Positions 17,821 through 24,174 of a DNA stretch of 52,218 nt are shown here, in pieces (the first letter of the stretch is position 1; the number at the start of each line of letters is the position of its first letter). The position numbers were made by a program, and so were the translations under genes. The notes under the pieces were generated by a model. It worked only from the letters and a program-made list of their open reading frames with translations. It was not told the origin of the DNA and did not search any database. The DNA is taken from IMG/VR virus record IMGVR_UViG_3300048918_000472, positions 1 through 52,218 of that record, one strand, 5' to 3'. The DNA is from a virus.

Positions 17821-18391
17821 TTCATTCGTCGGACCGGGCCGTATCGTCGACGGCAACAGCGAATATAGCCGGATTAAATTCGTATTCGAGCAGCTGCTCG
17901 ATAACGTTTCGACCGCCATGCCGTGCAAGGTCGTGTCGGTCAGCGCGGACGGTGCGCGCGTCGACGTGCAGCCGATGGTAAACCAGCTGGACGGGGCGGG
18001 TAACGCCGTCCCGCACGGCACGGTAAACGGGCTGCTCGTCTGGCAGTATCGCGCCGGTGTCAGCGCCGTGCTGCTCGAGCCGGCCGTGGGAGATCGCGGA
18101 CTGGTCGTTTTCTGCCATTCGGATATCAGCAGCGTTAAAGCGAGCGGCGACGTCGCGAACCCGGGATCATTGCGGAAGTTCGACTATTCGGATGGCGTAT
18201 ACCTGGGCGGTCTGTTCGGCGACACGCCCGAGCAGTATATTAAGCTGTCCGGCGTTGGGATCGAGCTTGTCTCGCCGCGCGTGTCGACGAGCGGTAACCT
18301 GTCGGTCGGCACCGGCGCGACCGGCTCGTTTACCGACGCGAGCGGGCAGGTCGTCACGGTGGTCGACGGGATAATCACGGGGATTGTATGA
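17813..18391 (+). CDS. Baseplate central spike, Gp138 N-terminal domain family, 192 aa
   Basis: The segment FEQLLDNVSTAMPCKVVSVS, then ARVDVQPMVNQL, LEPAVGDRGLVVFCHSDIS and a repetitive Gly/Thr end (SVGTGATGSFTDASGQVVTV) are features of Gp138-type spike proteins: an OB-fold followed by a short beta-helix tip that pierces the outer membrane. Overlaps neighbours at both ends by a few bases. Confidence 0.82.
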   Translation: MVSSFVGPGRIVDGNSEYSRIKFVFEQLLDNVSTAMPCKVVSVSADGARVDVQPMVNQLDGAGNAVPHGTVNGLLVWQYRAGVSAVLLEPAVGDRGLVVFCHSDISSVKASGDVANPGSLRKFDYSDGVYLGGLFGDTPEQYIKLSGVGIELVSPRVSTSGNLSVGTGATGSFTDASGQVVTVVDGIITGIV

Positions 18392-18750
18392 CGATCAATA
18401 CGGCATTCTTCGACCAGATCGCGGACCAGGCGGCGCTGTGCCGCACGTGTGCGGACGTCCAGCGGCTCGCCGATAGTTGCGTGCCGCAGCTGAACGACTT
18501 ACTCGCGGCGATCGGCGTGCAGCAGTCGGTACTGGCTGGCGCGCAGGAATTGCTGACGTTGAACCCGGCGAATCTGGCCGATGTCATTTCGTTTATCGGC
18601 AAGCTGCAGACCGAATTGCTCGGCCCGATGCTTGCCGCTTACGCTAAGGTCGTCGCGCAGACCGCGGAGACGGCAACGGCAGTGACCGGCGCGATCGCGG
18701 CGATCGAAGCGACTGCGGCGGCGATACCGGGCTGCACGATTACGGTGTGA
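18388..18750 (+). CDS. Hypothetical helical protein, 120 aa
   Basis: Starts MTINTAFFDQIADQAALCRT and is almost wholly helical, Ala/Leu/Thr-rich, with two cysteines near residue 18-30. It follows the spike gene with an ATGA overlap and meets the minus-strand operon tail to tail (11-bp overlap at 18740). Possibly a baseplate or tail accessory; no family recognised. Confidence 0.62.
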   Translation: MTINTAFFDQIADQAALCRTCADVQRLADSCVPQLNDLLAAIGVQQSVLAGAQELLTLNPANLADVISFIGKLQTELLGPMLAAYAKVVAQTAETATAVTGAIAAIEATAAAIPGCTITV

Positions 18751-18919
18751 GACGGATCGGCGCGGACGAGAAGGGATGCGCGGCGTCGAAATTAATAACC
18801 GTCGCGATCGTTTGGGCGATCGTTGGATTTACCGCCACACAAACCGGGTCGCCACCATTGTCATAGACGGTACATCCACGCGCACGAACAGGCACGTAAA
18901 TTTTGTGAGGGTCGCTCAC
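18740..18919 (-). CDS. Small hypothetical protein, 59 aa
   Basis: GTG start at 18919 gives VSDPHKIYVPVRARGCTVYD, with VCVAVNPTIAQTIATVINFD later. It begins at the GTGA overlap with the preceding minus-strand gene and is the last gene of a five-gene minus operon. Function unknown. Confidence 0.6.
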   Translation of the reverse strand: MSDPHKIYVPVRARGCTVYDNGGDPVCVAVNPTIAQTIATVINFDAAHPFSSAPIRLTP

Positions 18920-19089
18920 TGTCCGCCCTCCTCGTCCGTTTCGAACCGACCGCCGCGCCACGTCCCGCAGCCGCGTACCGGCAACAATTCGCGATCGCCG
19001 TCGGCGCGTACGGTCCGCAGCGACCCGCGTAAGGGCGGCCTGCCGAACACGCGCAGGACGTGCTGGTATGTCTGGCGGCGGGCGGTCAC
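18916..19089 (-). CDS. Small basic hypothetical protein, 57 aa
   Basis: GTG start at 19089 (GTGA overlap with the gene before it) and TGA at 18916-18918 overlapping the next start. Reads VTARRQTYQHVLRVFGRPPL, RELLPVRGCGTWRGGRFETD. Arg-rich with one central cysteine. The tight GTGA coupling at both ends supports it as a real gene in the minus operon; no function recognised. Confidence 0.6.
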   Translation of the reverse strand: MTARRQTYQHVLRVFGRPPLRGSLRTVRADGDRELLPVRGCGTWRGGRFETDEEGGQ

Positions 19090-19364
19090 AGCCCGATTCC
19101 CGCAGTGCGTTCTATTTCGTCCATATAACGGGCGATTTGTTCACGCAGCCACGGTTCGAAGTGGTCGCCACGCCACGAATTCTCGCCGAACGTCACGCCC
19201 GCACCGGGAAGTCGGTCAATCGAGATGACCGCAACTACGCCGGCCTCCGGGAAGACGGTAGCCAACGCATTGCCCGTTTCCGAGTCGTGGAACTGGATCG
19301 CGTAGAACGGCACGCCCGACACACCATTACGATGAAAGGCGATTTGCATAATCGATCGTTTCAT
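19086..19364 (-). CDS. Conserved phage hypothetical protein, 92 aa
   Basis: Starts MKRSIMQIAFHRNGVSGVPF; contains FHDSETGNALATVFPEAG, and the segment GVTFGENSWRGDHFEPWLRE. Proteins with the pattern IAFHRNGV...F..ELSWRGDRFEP-like occur widely in tailed phages without known function. The ATG overlaps the stop of the gene before it (ATGA). The longer frame upstream is Arg-rich and non-coding in appearance, so this start was chosen. Confidence 0.7.
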   Translation of the reverse strand: MKRSIMQIAFHRNGVSGVPFYAIQFHDSETGNALATVFPEAGVVAVISIDRLPGAGVTFGENSWRGDHFEPWLREQIARYMDEIERTAGIGL

Positions 19365-19519
19365 TTCGATTCTCCCGTCACCGTCGCGTCGTATAGCGCG
19401 GCCAGCTGCTCGGTCGTGACGTTCGCGAGGAACTGCGCGATTGCCGCTCGGGCGGCCACGCCGACGGTCAGGCCGGTCAGCGCGTCCAGCATACGGGCGG
19501 CTTTGTCGGAGGGGGTCAT
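19361..19519 (-). CDS. Small helical protein, 52 aa
   Basis: ATG at 19519 follows the previous stop with no gap; TGA 19361-19363 overlaps the next start. Reads MTPSDKAARMLDALTGLTVG, VTTEQLAALYDATVTGESK. Predicted all-helical; no family recognised. Second gene of the minus operon. Confidence 0.58.
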   Translation of the reverse strand: MTPSDKAARMLDALTGLTVGVAARAAIAQFLANVTTEQLAALYDATVTGESK

Positions 19520-19708
19520 TTACTTGGTTCCCTCGCAAGCGTTCCAACCCTTGACGAAATCGGAACGGCACCGGTCGTTCGTCGAGCGCATTCCGAAATG
19601 GCATCCGTAACTATCTCGCGGCATGCCGAGCGAGGCGGCCAGCGCGCCAGCGGCGAACGGGTGGTCGGTTTTCATCGCGTCGATGGTTTGGCGGTCGATC
19701 GTTTGCAT
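19520..19708 (-). CDS. Small hypothetical protein, 62 aa, first gene of the minus operon
   Basis: MQTIDRQTIDAMKTDHPFAA, then MPRDSYGCHFGMRSTNDRCR and KGWNACEGTK; three Cys residues in the second half, no standard zinc motif. It is the first gene after the palindromic control site at 19750-19767, with GAGGAACC upstream as ribosome site, so the five-gene operon probably starts here. Confidence 0.62.
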   Translation of the reverse strand: MQTIDRQTIDAMKTDHPFAAGALAASLGMPRDSYGCHFGMRSTNDRCRSDFVKGWNACEGTK

Positions 19709-19749
19709 CTCGTCGGTTCCTCGTTTCGATAACGAATCACCTAACGGGT

Positions 19750-19767
19750 ATTGACCGTGTCGTCAAT
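19750..19767. promoter_or_regulatory. Palindrome ATTGAC-N6-GTCAAT, site 1, with divergent promoter candidates
   Basis: Exact inverted repeat ATTGAC CGTGTC GTCAAT between the minus operon and the tmRNA terminator. Both arms supply a TTGAC -35-like hexamer. On the plus strand TTGACCG-N11-GCTAAAAT fits the Caulobacter housekeeping promoter pattern; on the minus strand it is followed by ACCCGTTAGG, the same bases that follow site 2 read on the minus strand. Could be an operator, a divergent promoter, or both. Confidence 0.65.
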
Positions 19768-19770
19768 GGC

Positions 19771-19814
19771 TAAAATGATACGGCCCGCGCCAATACTCCC
19801 AAACGCGGGCCGTA
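19771..19814 (-). terminator. Rho-independent terminator of the tmRNA gene
   Basis: Read on the minus strand, an 11-bp perfect stem TACGGCCCGCG (19814-19804) pairs with CGCGGGCCGTA (19789-19779) around a 14-nt loop and is followed by TCATTTT. It lies at the end of the tmRNA gene. The plus-strand promoter candidate at site 1 would place the same hairpin at the start of a plus transcript. Confidence 0.78.
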
Positions 19815-20330
19815 CCCGTCCGTCGCGCGTCTCTCCGGTTTGCAGACCGGGCCGACAAGTCGCGCGGGGCGCATAATATAACGATTGGTGTGGGAAGGAA
19901 AGCGGCCCGTTCTGTTGCTACGCCGGGACCATGCGCCATCGAATTACGCCGCTGCGCGGGCATCCGAAATGTAATTGTCATTTGCGACAGTTACGGTTTT
20001 GGGCGTTAGGGTGCTCCGTCCCGGCCGCGTTCCGTTTCTCTCCGCGCAGTCGATCCTGTTTCGCCCCCATCAATACCAGCGGTTTCATCGTTCAGTATTC
20101 GGCGGCGCCGCCTAGTCCCTACTAGATCGCTATTCGGTGACGGTCCATGGAATCCCGTCATTTATCCGGCTAGTTTCTGGATTGGAGTCCAGTCTGGTCC
20201 GGCCGATGCTCGCCCAATTGCGTTAGGGTCCGCTGGTAATGGTGGAGGCGGCGGGCACTGCCCCCGCGTCCTTGCGCTTTAATCAACAGACCGAATTACG
20301 GCCATATCTCGACAAGTGCCAACTCGTCGC
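19815..20330 (-). ncRNA. ssrA: Two-piece, circularly permuted tmRNA
   Basis: Gene order on the minus strand is acceptor piece, intervening segment (20239-20069), coding piece, as in alphaproteobacterial permuted ssrA. Acceptor piece ends GGAC (20271-68), T-arm GCGGG / loop GGCAGTG / CCCGC (20267-20251), CGCCTCC (20250-20244), ACCA (20243-20240). Coding piece starts at 20068 with GGGGGCGAAACAGGATCGAC. Acceptor stem GGGGGCG pairs fully with CGCCTCC and keeps G3-U, the alanine identity pair. Helix UGCGC (20048-20044) pairs with GCGCA (20277-20273) across the two pieces. The tag ORF follows at 19985-19944. Outer ends are approximate. Function: rescue of stalled ribosomes and tagging of unfinished proteins. 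Confidence 0.92.
19944..19985 (-). other. tmRNA proteolysis-tag reading frame
   Basis: After the resume context ACTGTC the codons GCA AAT GAC AAT ... GCG GCG TAA encode ANDNYISDARAAA. The ANDN start is standard for proteobacterial tags; the end RAAA differs from the usual hydrophobic -LAA or -VAA end. Confidence 0.9.
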
Positions 20331-20336
20331 TCGACT

Positions 20337-20413
20337 CGGTACGCCTCTCGTCCGAGTCGTGTCAATACCCGCCGCTAGACCGGCCCGCACCGACCGTGCT
20401 ACACATTCCGGCA
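20337..20413. promoter_or_regulatory. Divergent control region between tmRNA and baseplate operon
   Basis: On the minus strand GGGTATTGACACG (TTGACA at 20365-20360) is a -35-like element placed to start the tmRNA precursor. On the plus strand the same place reads GTCAATACCCGCCGCTAGACC; GTCAATACCCG repeats the right half of palindrome site 1 (minus) and GCTAGACC resembles the Caulobacter -10 GCTANAWC, placed to serve the gene at 20413. Promoter calls are by pattern only. Confidence 0.45.
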
Positions 20414-20763
20414 TGTCGTCCACGCTCCTGCTCGACCGGCTCGTCTGGGATCTCGTCGTCGACGCGTCGGGCAATATCGCGCTTGCGACCGAGCCGTACA
20501 GCCAGATACAGGACGCGGCGAGTGCGGCCCGCACGTTCGAAGGCGAGCCGTGGTACGATATCAGTCTCGGCCTGCCGTATTTCGATCAGATTCTGGGGCG
20601 CCTGCAACCGATCCAGGTATTCCGCGCGCGGGCCGTTCAAGCCGCGCTGACGGTGCCGGGGGTGACGGACGCTAAAGTCGTGATTACAGCCTATTCGAAG
20701 CGTGCTATTACCGGCCAGCTGCAAATCCGCACGGACGCTGGCGTACAGGGGGCCTCGTTTTGA
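20413..20763 (+). CDS. Baseplate wedge protein, gp25-like, 116 aa
   Basis: ATG at 20413 gives MSSTLLLDRLVWDLVVDASG; then IALATEPYSQIQDAASAART, FEGEPWYDISLGLPYFDQIL, LRPIQVFRARAVQAAL-type segment, VPGVTDAKVVI. This is the layout of the gp25/GPW-like wedge protein that precedes baseplate J. An upstream in-frame extension to 20239 is antisense to the tmRNA acceptor piece and is rejected. Overlaps the J gene start. Confidence 0.78.
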   Translation: MSSTLLLDRLVWDLVVDASGNIALATEPYSQIQDAASAARTFEGEPWYDISLGLPYFDQILGRLQPIQVFRARAVQAALTVPGVTDAKVVITAYSKRAITGQLQIRTDAGVQGASF

Positions 20764-21971
20764 CGACCAACGTTCCGTCCGCCACGTTCGGACCCGCCGG
20801 CTTTTCGACCCCGGGCGAATCGGCGATCCTGACGGGCGTGTTCGCCGACTTCCAGTCCGCCTTCGGCGGCAAGCTCAATCCGGGGCTGTCGACCCCGCAG
20901 GGCCAGCTGGCGACGAGCATCACGACGATCATCGGCCAGACGAACGACCTGTTTCTTTACTACGCCGCGCAGGTCGACCCGGCGACGGCGTCGGGCCGTT
21001 TCCAGGACGGTATCGCCCGTATCTATTATCTGTCGCGCCGCGGCGCGCTGCCAACGACCGTCGCGTGTCTCTGCACCGGCGCGTCGGGCACGATTATCCC
21101 CGCCGGGTCGCTGGTGCTCGCGACCGACGGCACGCAATACCAGTCGTCGGACGCCGCGACGATCTCGGGCGCCGGCACGGTAACGGTCAATTTCCAGGCG
21201 GTCGTCCCCGGTCCGACGACCTGCCCGGCGAATACCGTCACGTTCATTCAGTCGGCGATCCCCGGCTGGGATACGGTCAATAACCCGACCGACGGCACGC
21301 CGGGGCGCAATACCGAGACCCGGGCCGAATTCGAGGAACGCCGCGGCAAGTCCGTTTCGCTCAATGCGACCGGGATCCTGCCCGCGATCCGTGCCGCACT
21401 GCTACAGGTCGACGACGTGATCGACGCGTACGTTACCGAGAATTCGACCGGTTCGGCCGTGACGATCGGTGGCGTTTCGGTCGCGGCGCATAGTATGTAC
21501 GTCGCGGCGGTCGGCGGGTCGGATGCAGATGTTGCGCGTGCGATCTGGCTGAAGAAACCGCCCGGCTGCGATTATACCGGCACGACCAGCGTGGTCGTCC
21601 AGGACACGGGCAGCGGGTACGTGCCGCCCTACCCGTCGTATACGGTCAAATTCCAGCGACCGACCGCCGTTCCAATTTACATGACCGTGCAACTGACCGA
21701 CGGCGGCGACGTACCGTCCGACGTCGAGGCGCAGGTTCGCAACGCCATCACGACTGCGTTCGTCGGCGGGGATGGTGGCACGAGCGCGGGAATCGGCTCG
21801 ACCGTCTACGCCAGCCGTTATTACGCGGCGGTCGGGCTACTCGGCACGTGGGCGCGTATCGTATCGATCAAGGTCGGCACGACCAGTCCCGGCGCCGCCG
21901 ATGACGTGTCGCTCAATATCGACCAGACGCCGACGCTCACCGCGGCGAACATCACCGTTACCCTCGTATGA
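20760..21971 (+). CDS. Baseplate J-like wedge protein, 403 aa
   Basis: TTG start at 20760 overlaps the previous TGA. Features of the Baseplate_J family: SAILTGVFADFQSAFGGKLN, TPQGQLATSITTIIGQTNDL, ARIYYLSRRGALPT, IPAGSLVLATDGTQYQS, GWDTVNNPTDGTPGRNTETR and EFEERRGKSVSLNATGILPA. It forms the wedge ring around the hub and controls sheath contraction. Length and order are normal. Confidence 0.88.
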   Translation: MTTNVPSATFGPAGFSTPGESAILTGVFADFQSAFGGKLNPGLSTPQGQLATSITTIIGQTNDLFLYYAAQVDPATASGRFQDGIARIYYLSRRGALPTTVACLCTGASGTIIPAGSLVLATDGTQYQSSDAATISGAGTVTVNFQAVVPGPTTCPANTVTFIQSAIPGWDTVNNPTDGTPGRNTETRAEFEERRGKSVSLNATGILPAIRAALLQVDDVIDAYVTENSTGSAVTIGGVSVAAHSMYVAAVGGSDADVARAIWLKKPPGCDYTGTTSVVVQDTGSGYVPPYPSYTVKFQRPTAVPIYMTVQLTDGGDVPSDVEAQVRNAITTAFVGGDGGTSAGIGSTVYASRYYAAVGLLGTWARIVSIKVGTTSPGAADDVSLNIDQTPTLTAANITVTLV

Positions 21972-22525
21972 GCCGGTATTTTCCGTCGATCATTTCGCAA
22001 TATGCGAACAGCCCGGTCATCAACGCGCTGCTCGACTCGATCGAGTCGGCGATCGTGCCGGACTTCGACGCGTTCTACGATAATATCTGGAATATCCTCA
22101 CGGCGACCGGCTACGGGCTCGACGTGTGGGGCCGGATCGTCGGCGTTGCGCGCGTGCTACATATCCCGGTCGCGGGCGACTATCTTGGATTTACCGAGGC
22201 GACCGACGCCGATACGTTCGGACACGGCGTGTTCTACGACGGGGCGACCGCGACGAACAGCTTTTCGCTTTCCGACGACGCCTACCGCGGATTGATCCTC
22301 GCCAAGGCCGCATTGAACATCACGAACGCGTCGTCATCGTCGATCAATGCGATTCTCATGGCGCTGTTTTCGACGTACGGAAACTGTTATGTTCGCGACA
22401 ACGGGGGAATGTCATTGACCTACGTTTTCGGCGCGACGCTCAATTCCGTAGATAACGCGATCGTCACGCAATCGGGCGTCCTGCCGCGTCCGGTCGGCGT
22501 GTCGTCGACGGTGGAGCAACCGTAA
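21968..22525 (+). CDS. Baseplate wedge / tail protein I-like, DUF2612 family, 185 aa
   Basis: Contains YANSPVINALLDSIESAIVP, FDAFYDNIWNILTATGYGLD, VWGRIVGVARVLHIP and YRGLILAKAALNITNASSSS, the conserved pattern of DUF2612, encoded directly after baseplate J. It likely links wedge to tail fibre. ATG overlaps the J stop (ATGA). Confidence 0.82.
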   Translation: MSRYFPSIISQYANSPVINALLDSIESAIVPDFDAFYDNIWNILTATGYGLDVWGRIVGVARVLHIPVAGDYLGFTEATDADTFGHGVFYDGATATNSFSLSDDAYRGLILAKAALNITNASSSSINAILMALFSTYGNCYVRDNGGMSLTYVFGATLNSVDNAIVTQSGVLPRPVGVSSTVEQP

Positions 22526-23241
22526 TGCAACTGTCAGACCTCCCCACCCGGTTCGCCTACGCGTTCGCGTACATGGCTGCGGCGGGTTATACGCGAGTGA
22601 TCCCCGAGACACACCAGACGCCGAGCGGCACCGACGCGCCGGCGAACCTGTACGACGGGTTTCAACAGCTGAATTTCAGCGCGGTCGGTGCGGGCGGTAT
22701 CCCGCCGAGCGGGCAGGACTTTAACGGCATCCTGAACCAGGTGACGGCCGGTATGCGCTGGCTGCAGGGCGGCGGCCAGGCGGTCTATAACAGCACGTTC
22801 GCAACGAAAATCGGCGGCTATCCGAAGGGCGCAATCCTGCTGTCGTCGGACGGTACGAAACAATGGATCTGCACAGCAGATAACAACACGTCCGATCCGG
22901 ACGCCGCCGGCGCGAACTGGCGGTTGCTGTCGCGCGACCCGCTGACGAACGCGAACTATTTCTACCACCCGAACGGCGCGCTCGAGCAATGGGGCAAGAC
23001 GCTGCTGACCAGTACGGGCGAACCGGTCGTGGCGACGTCGTTGTATATCGCCTATTCGAACGCCGCCTACGATATTCAGATGACCCCACTTATCTACGCG
23101 CCGAACGTGCTGTGCGATACGTGGGTACAGGTCATCGAATCGACCGTCACGGCGTCTGGCTTCAGTGCGCAGTACCAGCACGCCCAGAACGGCGGCAACC
23201 CGAACCTCGACGGCTATCGCTGGCGGACTATCGGTTACTAG
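22525..23241 (+). CDS. Tail fibre protein, 238 aa
   Basis: N-terminus has the common fibre pattern: FNFSAVGAGGIPPSGQDFNG-like (here LNFSAVGAGGIPPSGQDFNG), ILNQVTAGMRWLQGGGQAVY, FATKIGGYPKGAILLSSDGT, then WRLLSRDP and a C-terminal receptor-binding-like domain (YFYHPNGALEQWGKTLLTST). Likely a short baseplate-attached fibre; the 1246-aa tailspike elsewhere would be a second receptor-binding protein. Confidence 0.78.
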   Translation: MQLSDLPTRFAYAFAYMAAAGYTRVIPETHQTPSGTDAPANLYDGFQQLNFSAVGAGGIPPSGQDFNGILNQVTAGMRWLQGGGQAVYNSTFATKIGGYPKGAILLSSDGTKQWICTADNNTSDPDAAGANWRLLSRDPLTNANYFYHPNGALEQWGKTLLTSTGEPVVATSLYIAYSNAAYDIQMTPLIYAPNVLCDTWVQVIESTVTASGFSAQYQHAQNGGNPNLDGYRWRTIGY

Positions 23242-23266
23242 CATTTTACGGTAAGGAGTGATCCCT

Positions 23267-23611
23267 ATGGCAACGAACCCTCCTGTTAACCCGACCGACG
23301 GCCCGGCGCCGGCATATGTCGTGCCGCCGAACACCGATGCCGCGAAGCTGCAGGCCGGTCTGGCGACCAGTGTCCGCGATATCGGCGTCGTCGTCGCGTT
23401 CGGCACGGCGATTCTCGGGTTCGTCAGCAAGCACGACCTTGCCGGTGCGATCGCGTATCTTCAGAGTGCGCCCGCCGTCCCGGCCCTGACCCTCGTTTGC
23501 GGCATCGCGCTCAGTGCGTACCGTTTCTGGAACGCGCGCCGCAACGTGAAGATTACCGCACTCGCCGCCGAATCGCGGCCGAACAGCGTCGTCCAGGTGA
23601 AGGAATCATGA
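23267..23611 (+). CDS. Holin-like membrane protein, 114 aa
   Basis: ATG 23267 has AAGGAG nine to ten bases upstream. After a Pro-rich 25-residue start, two hydrophobic segments are visible: about residues 42-60 (DIGVVVAFGTAILGFV) and 75-95 (AVPALTLVCGIALSAYRFW), then a basic tail (NARRNVK). Two TM helices with a basic C-terminus is a usual holin form. It stands after the fibre gene and before a lipoprotein, which supports a lysis role without proving it. Confidence 0.55.
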   Translation: MATNPPVNPTDGPAPAYVVPPNTDAAKLQAGLATSVRDIGVVVAFGTAILGFVSKHDLAGAIAYLQSAPAVPALTLVCGIALSAYRFWNARRNVKITALAAESRPNSVVQVKES

Positions 23612-23928
23612 TGCGCCGTCTCGCTATTCTCGCGCTGCTCGTCGCGCCGCTGCCCGCCTGTACGGCGCTCGACGCGAACCACGTCACGCTGACGATCGAC
23701 GCCGGGTACGCCAGTACCGAGGCGGCGTTTGTCGCTTTCCAGAACGCGGCGATCGCCGGGATCCGGAACGGCACGATCACCGGCGCGACCAAGGCACGCG
23801 TTCTCGACCTGCTCGCACAGGGCCAGACGATCAATAACCGGCTCTACGCGACCCGTTCGGCGGCCGATATCGTGCTGCTGTCCGGCATCGTCTCGCAACT
23901 GACCGCACTCGGTATCAAAGGGAACTGA
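23608..23928 (+). CDS. Predicted lipoprotein, 106 aa
   Basis: Signal sequence MMRRLAILALLVAPLPACTA with a lipobox-like LPAC; after cleavage the lipid-modified Cys would start the mature protein. The remainder (YASTEAAFVAFQNAAIAGIR, ARVLDLLAQGQTINNRLYAT) is helical. Similar proteins in phages are found in lysis or virion modules. It might act as an outer-membrane spanin partner or as a surface protein; it is longer than most Rz1 proteins and lacks their Pro-rich region. Confidence 0.62.
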   Translation: MMRRLAILALLVAPLPACTALDANHVTLTIDAGYASTEAAFVAFQNAAIAGIRNGTITGATKARVLDLLAQGQTINNRLYATRSAADIVLLSGIVSQLTALGIKGN

Positions 23929-23931
23929 CAC

Positions 23932-24174
23932 ATGGGCGATATCCTTCCGATTTTGCAGCGCGCGCTGGCACTCGCCGCCGAGCTCGCCGGCCTGCTCCCG
24001 GTGATCGAGCAGAATTATCAGTCGATCAAGGACGCGCTGTCGAACGACGACGACGCGGCGCTGCGTCGACTGATCGACGATTTGCACAACCAGTCGGTCG
24101 ATAATGCCGCGACGCTCGAGGCGCTACGCGATCCGGCACCGACCCCCGCACCGACCGCGAAAGCCGCGAAGTAA
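23932..24174 (+). CDS. Small helical protein, 80 aa
   Basis: MGDILPILQRALALAAELAG, VIEQNYQSIKDALSNDDDAA, then LRRLIDDLHNQSVDNAATLE and a Pro/Ala/Lys tail (PAPTPAPTAKAAK). Amphipathic helices only; resembles small phage proteins seen near holin or virion genes. Function unknown. Stop overlaps the next ATG. Confidence 0.58.
   Translation: MGDILPILQRALALAAELAGLLPVIEQNYQSIKDALSNDDDAALRRLIDDLHNQSVDNAATLEALRDPAPTPAPTAKAAK

Noticed and set aside
19820-19875. tRNA-like hairpin (CCGGT-CTGCAA-ACCGG on the minus strand), possible tRNA-Cys
   Set aside because: Loop has only six bases and no matching acceptor or T-arm is present; treated as part of the tmRNA precursor or its 3' end.
20239-20412. Upstream extension of the gp25-like gene
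   Set aside because: It is antisense to the tmRNA acceptor piece; the gp25-like pattern starts at ATG 20413.
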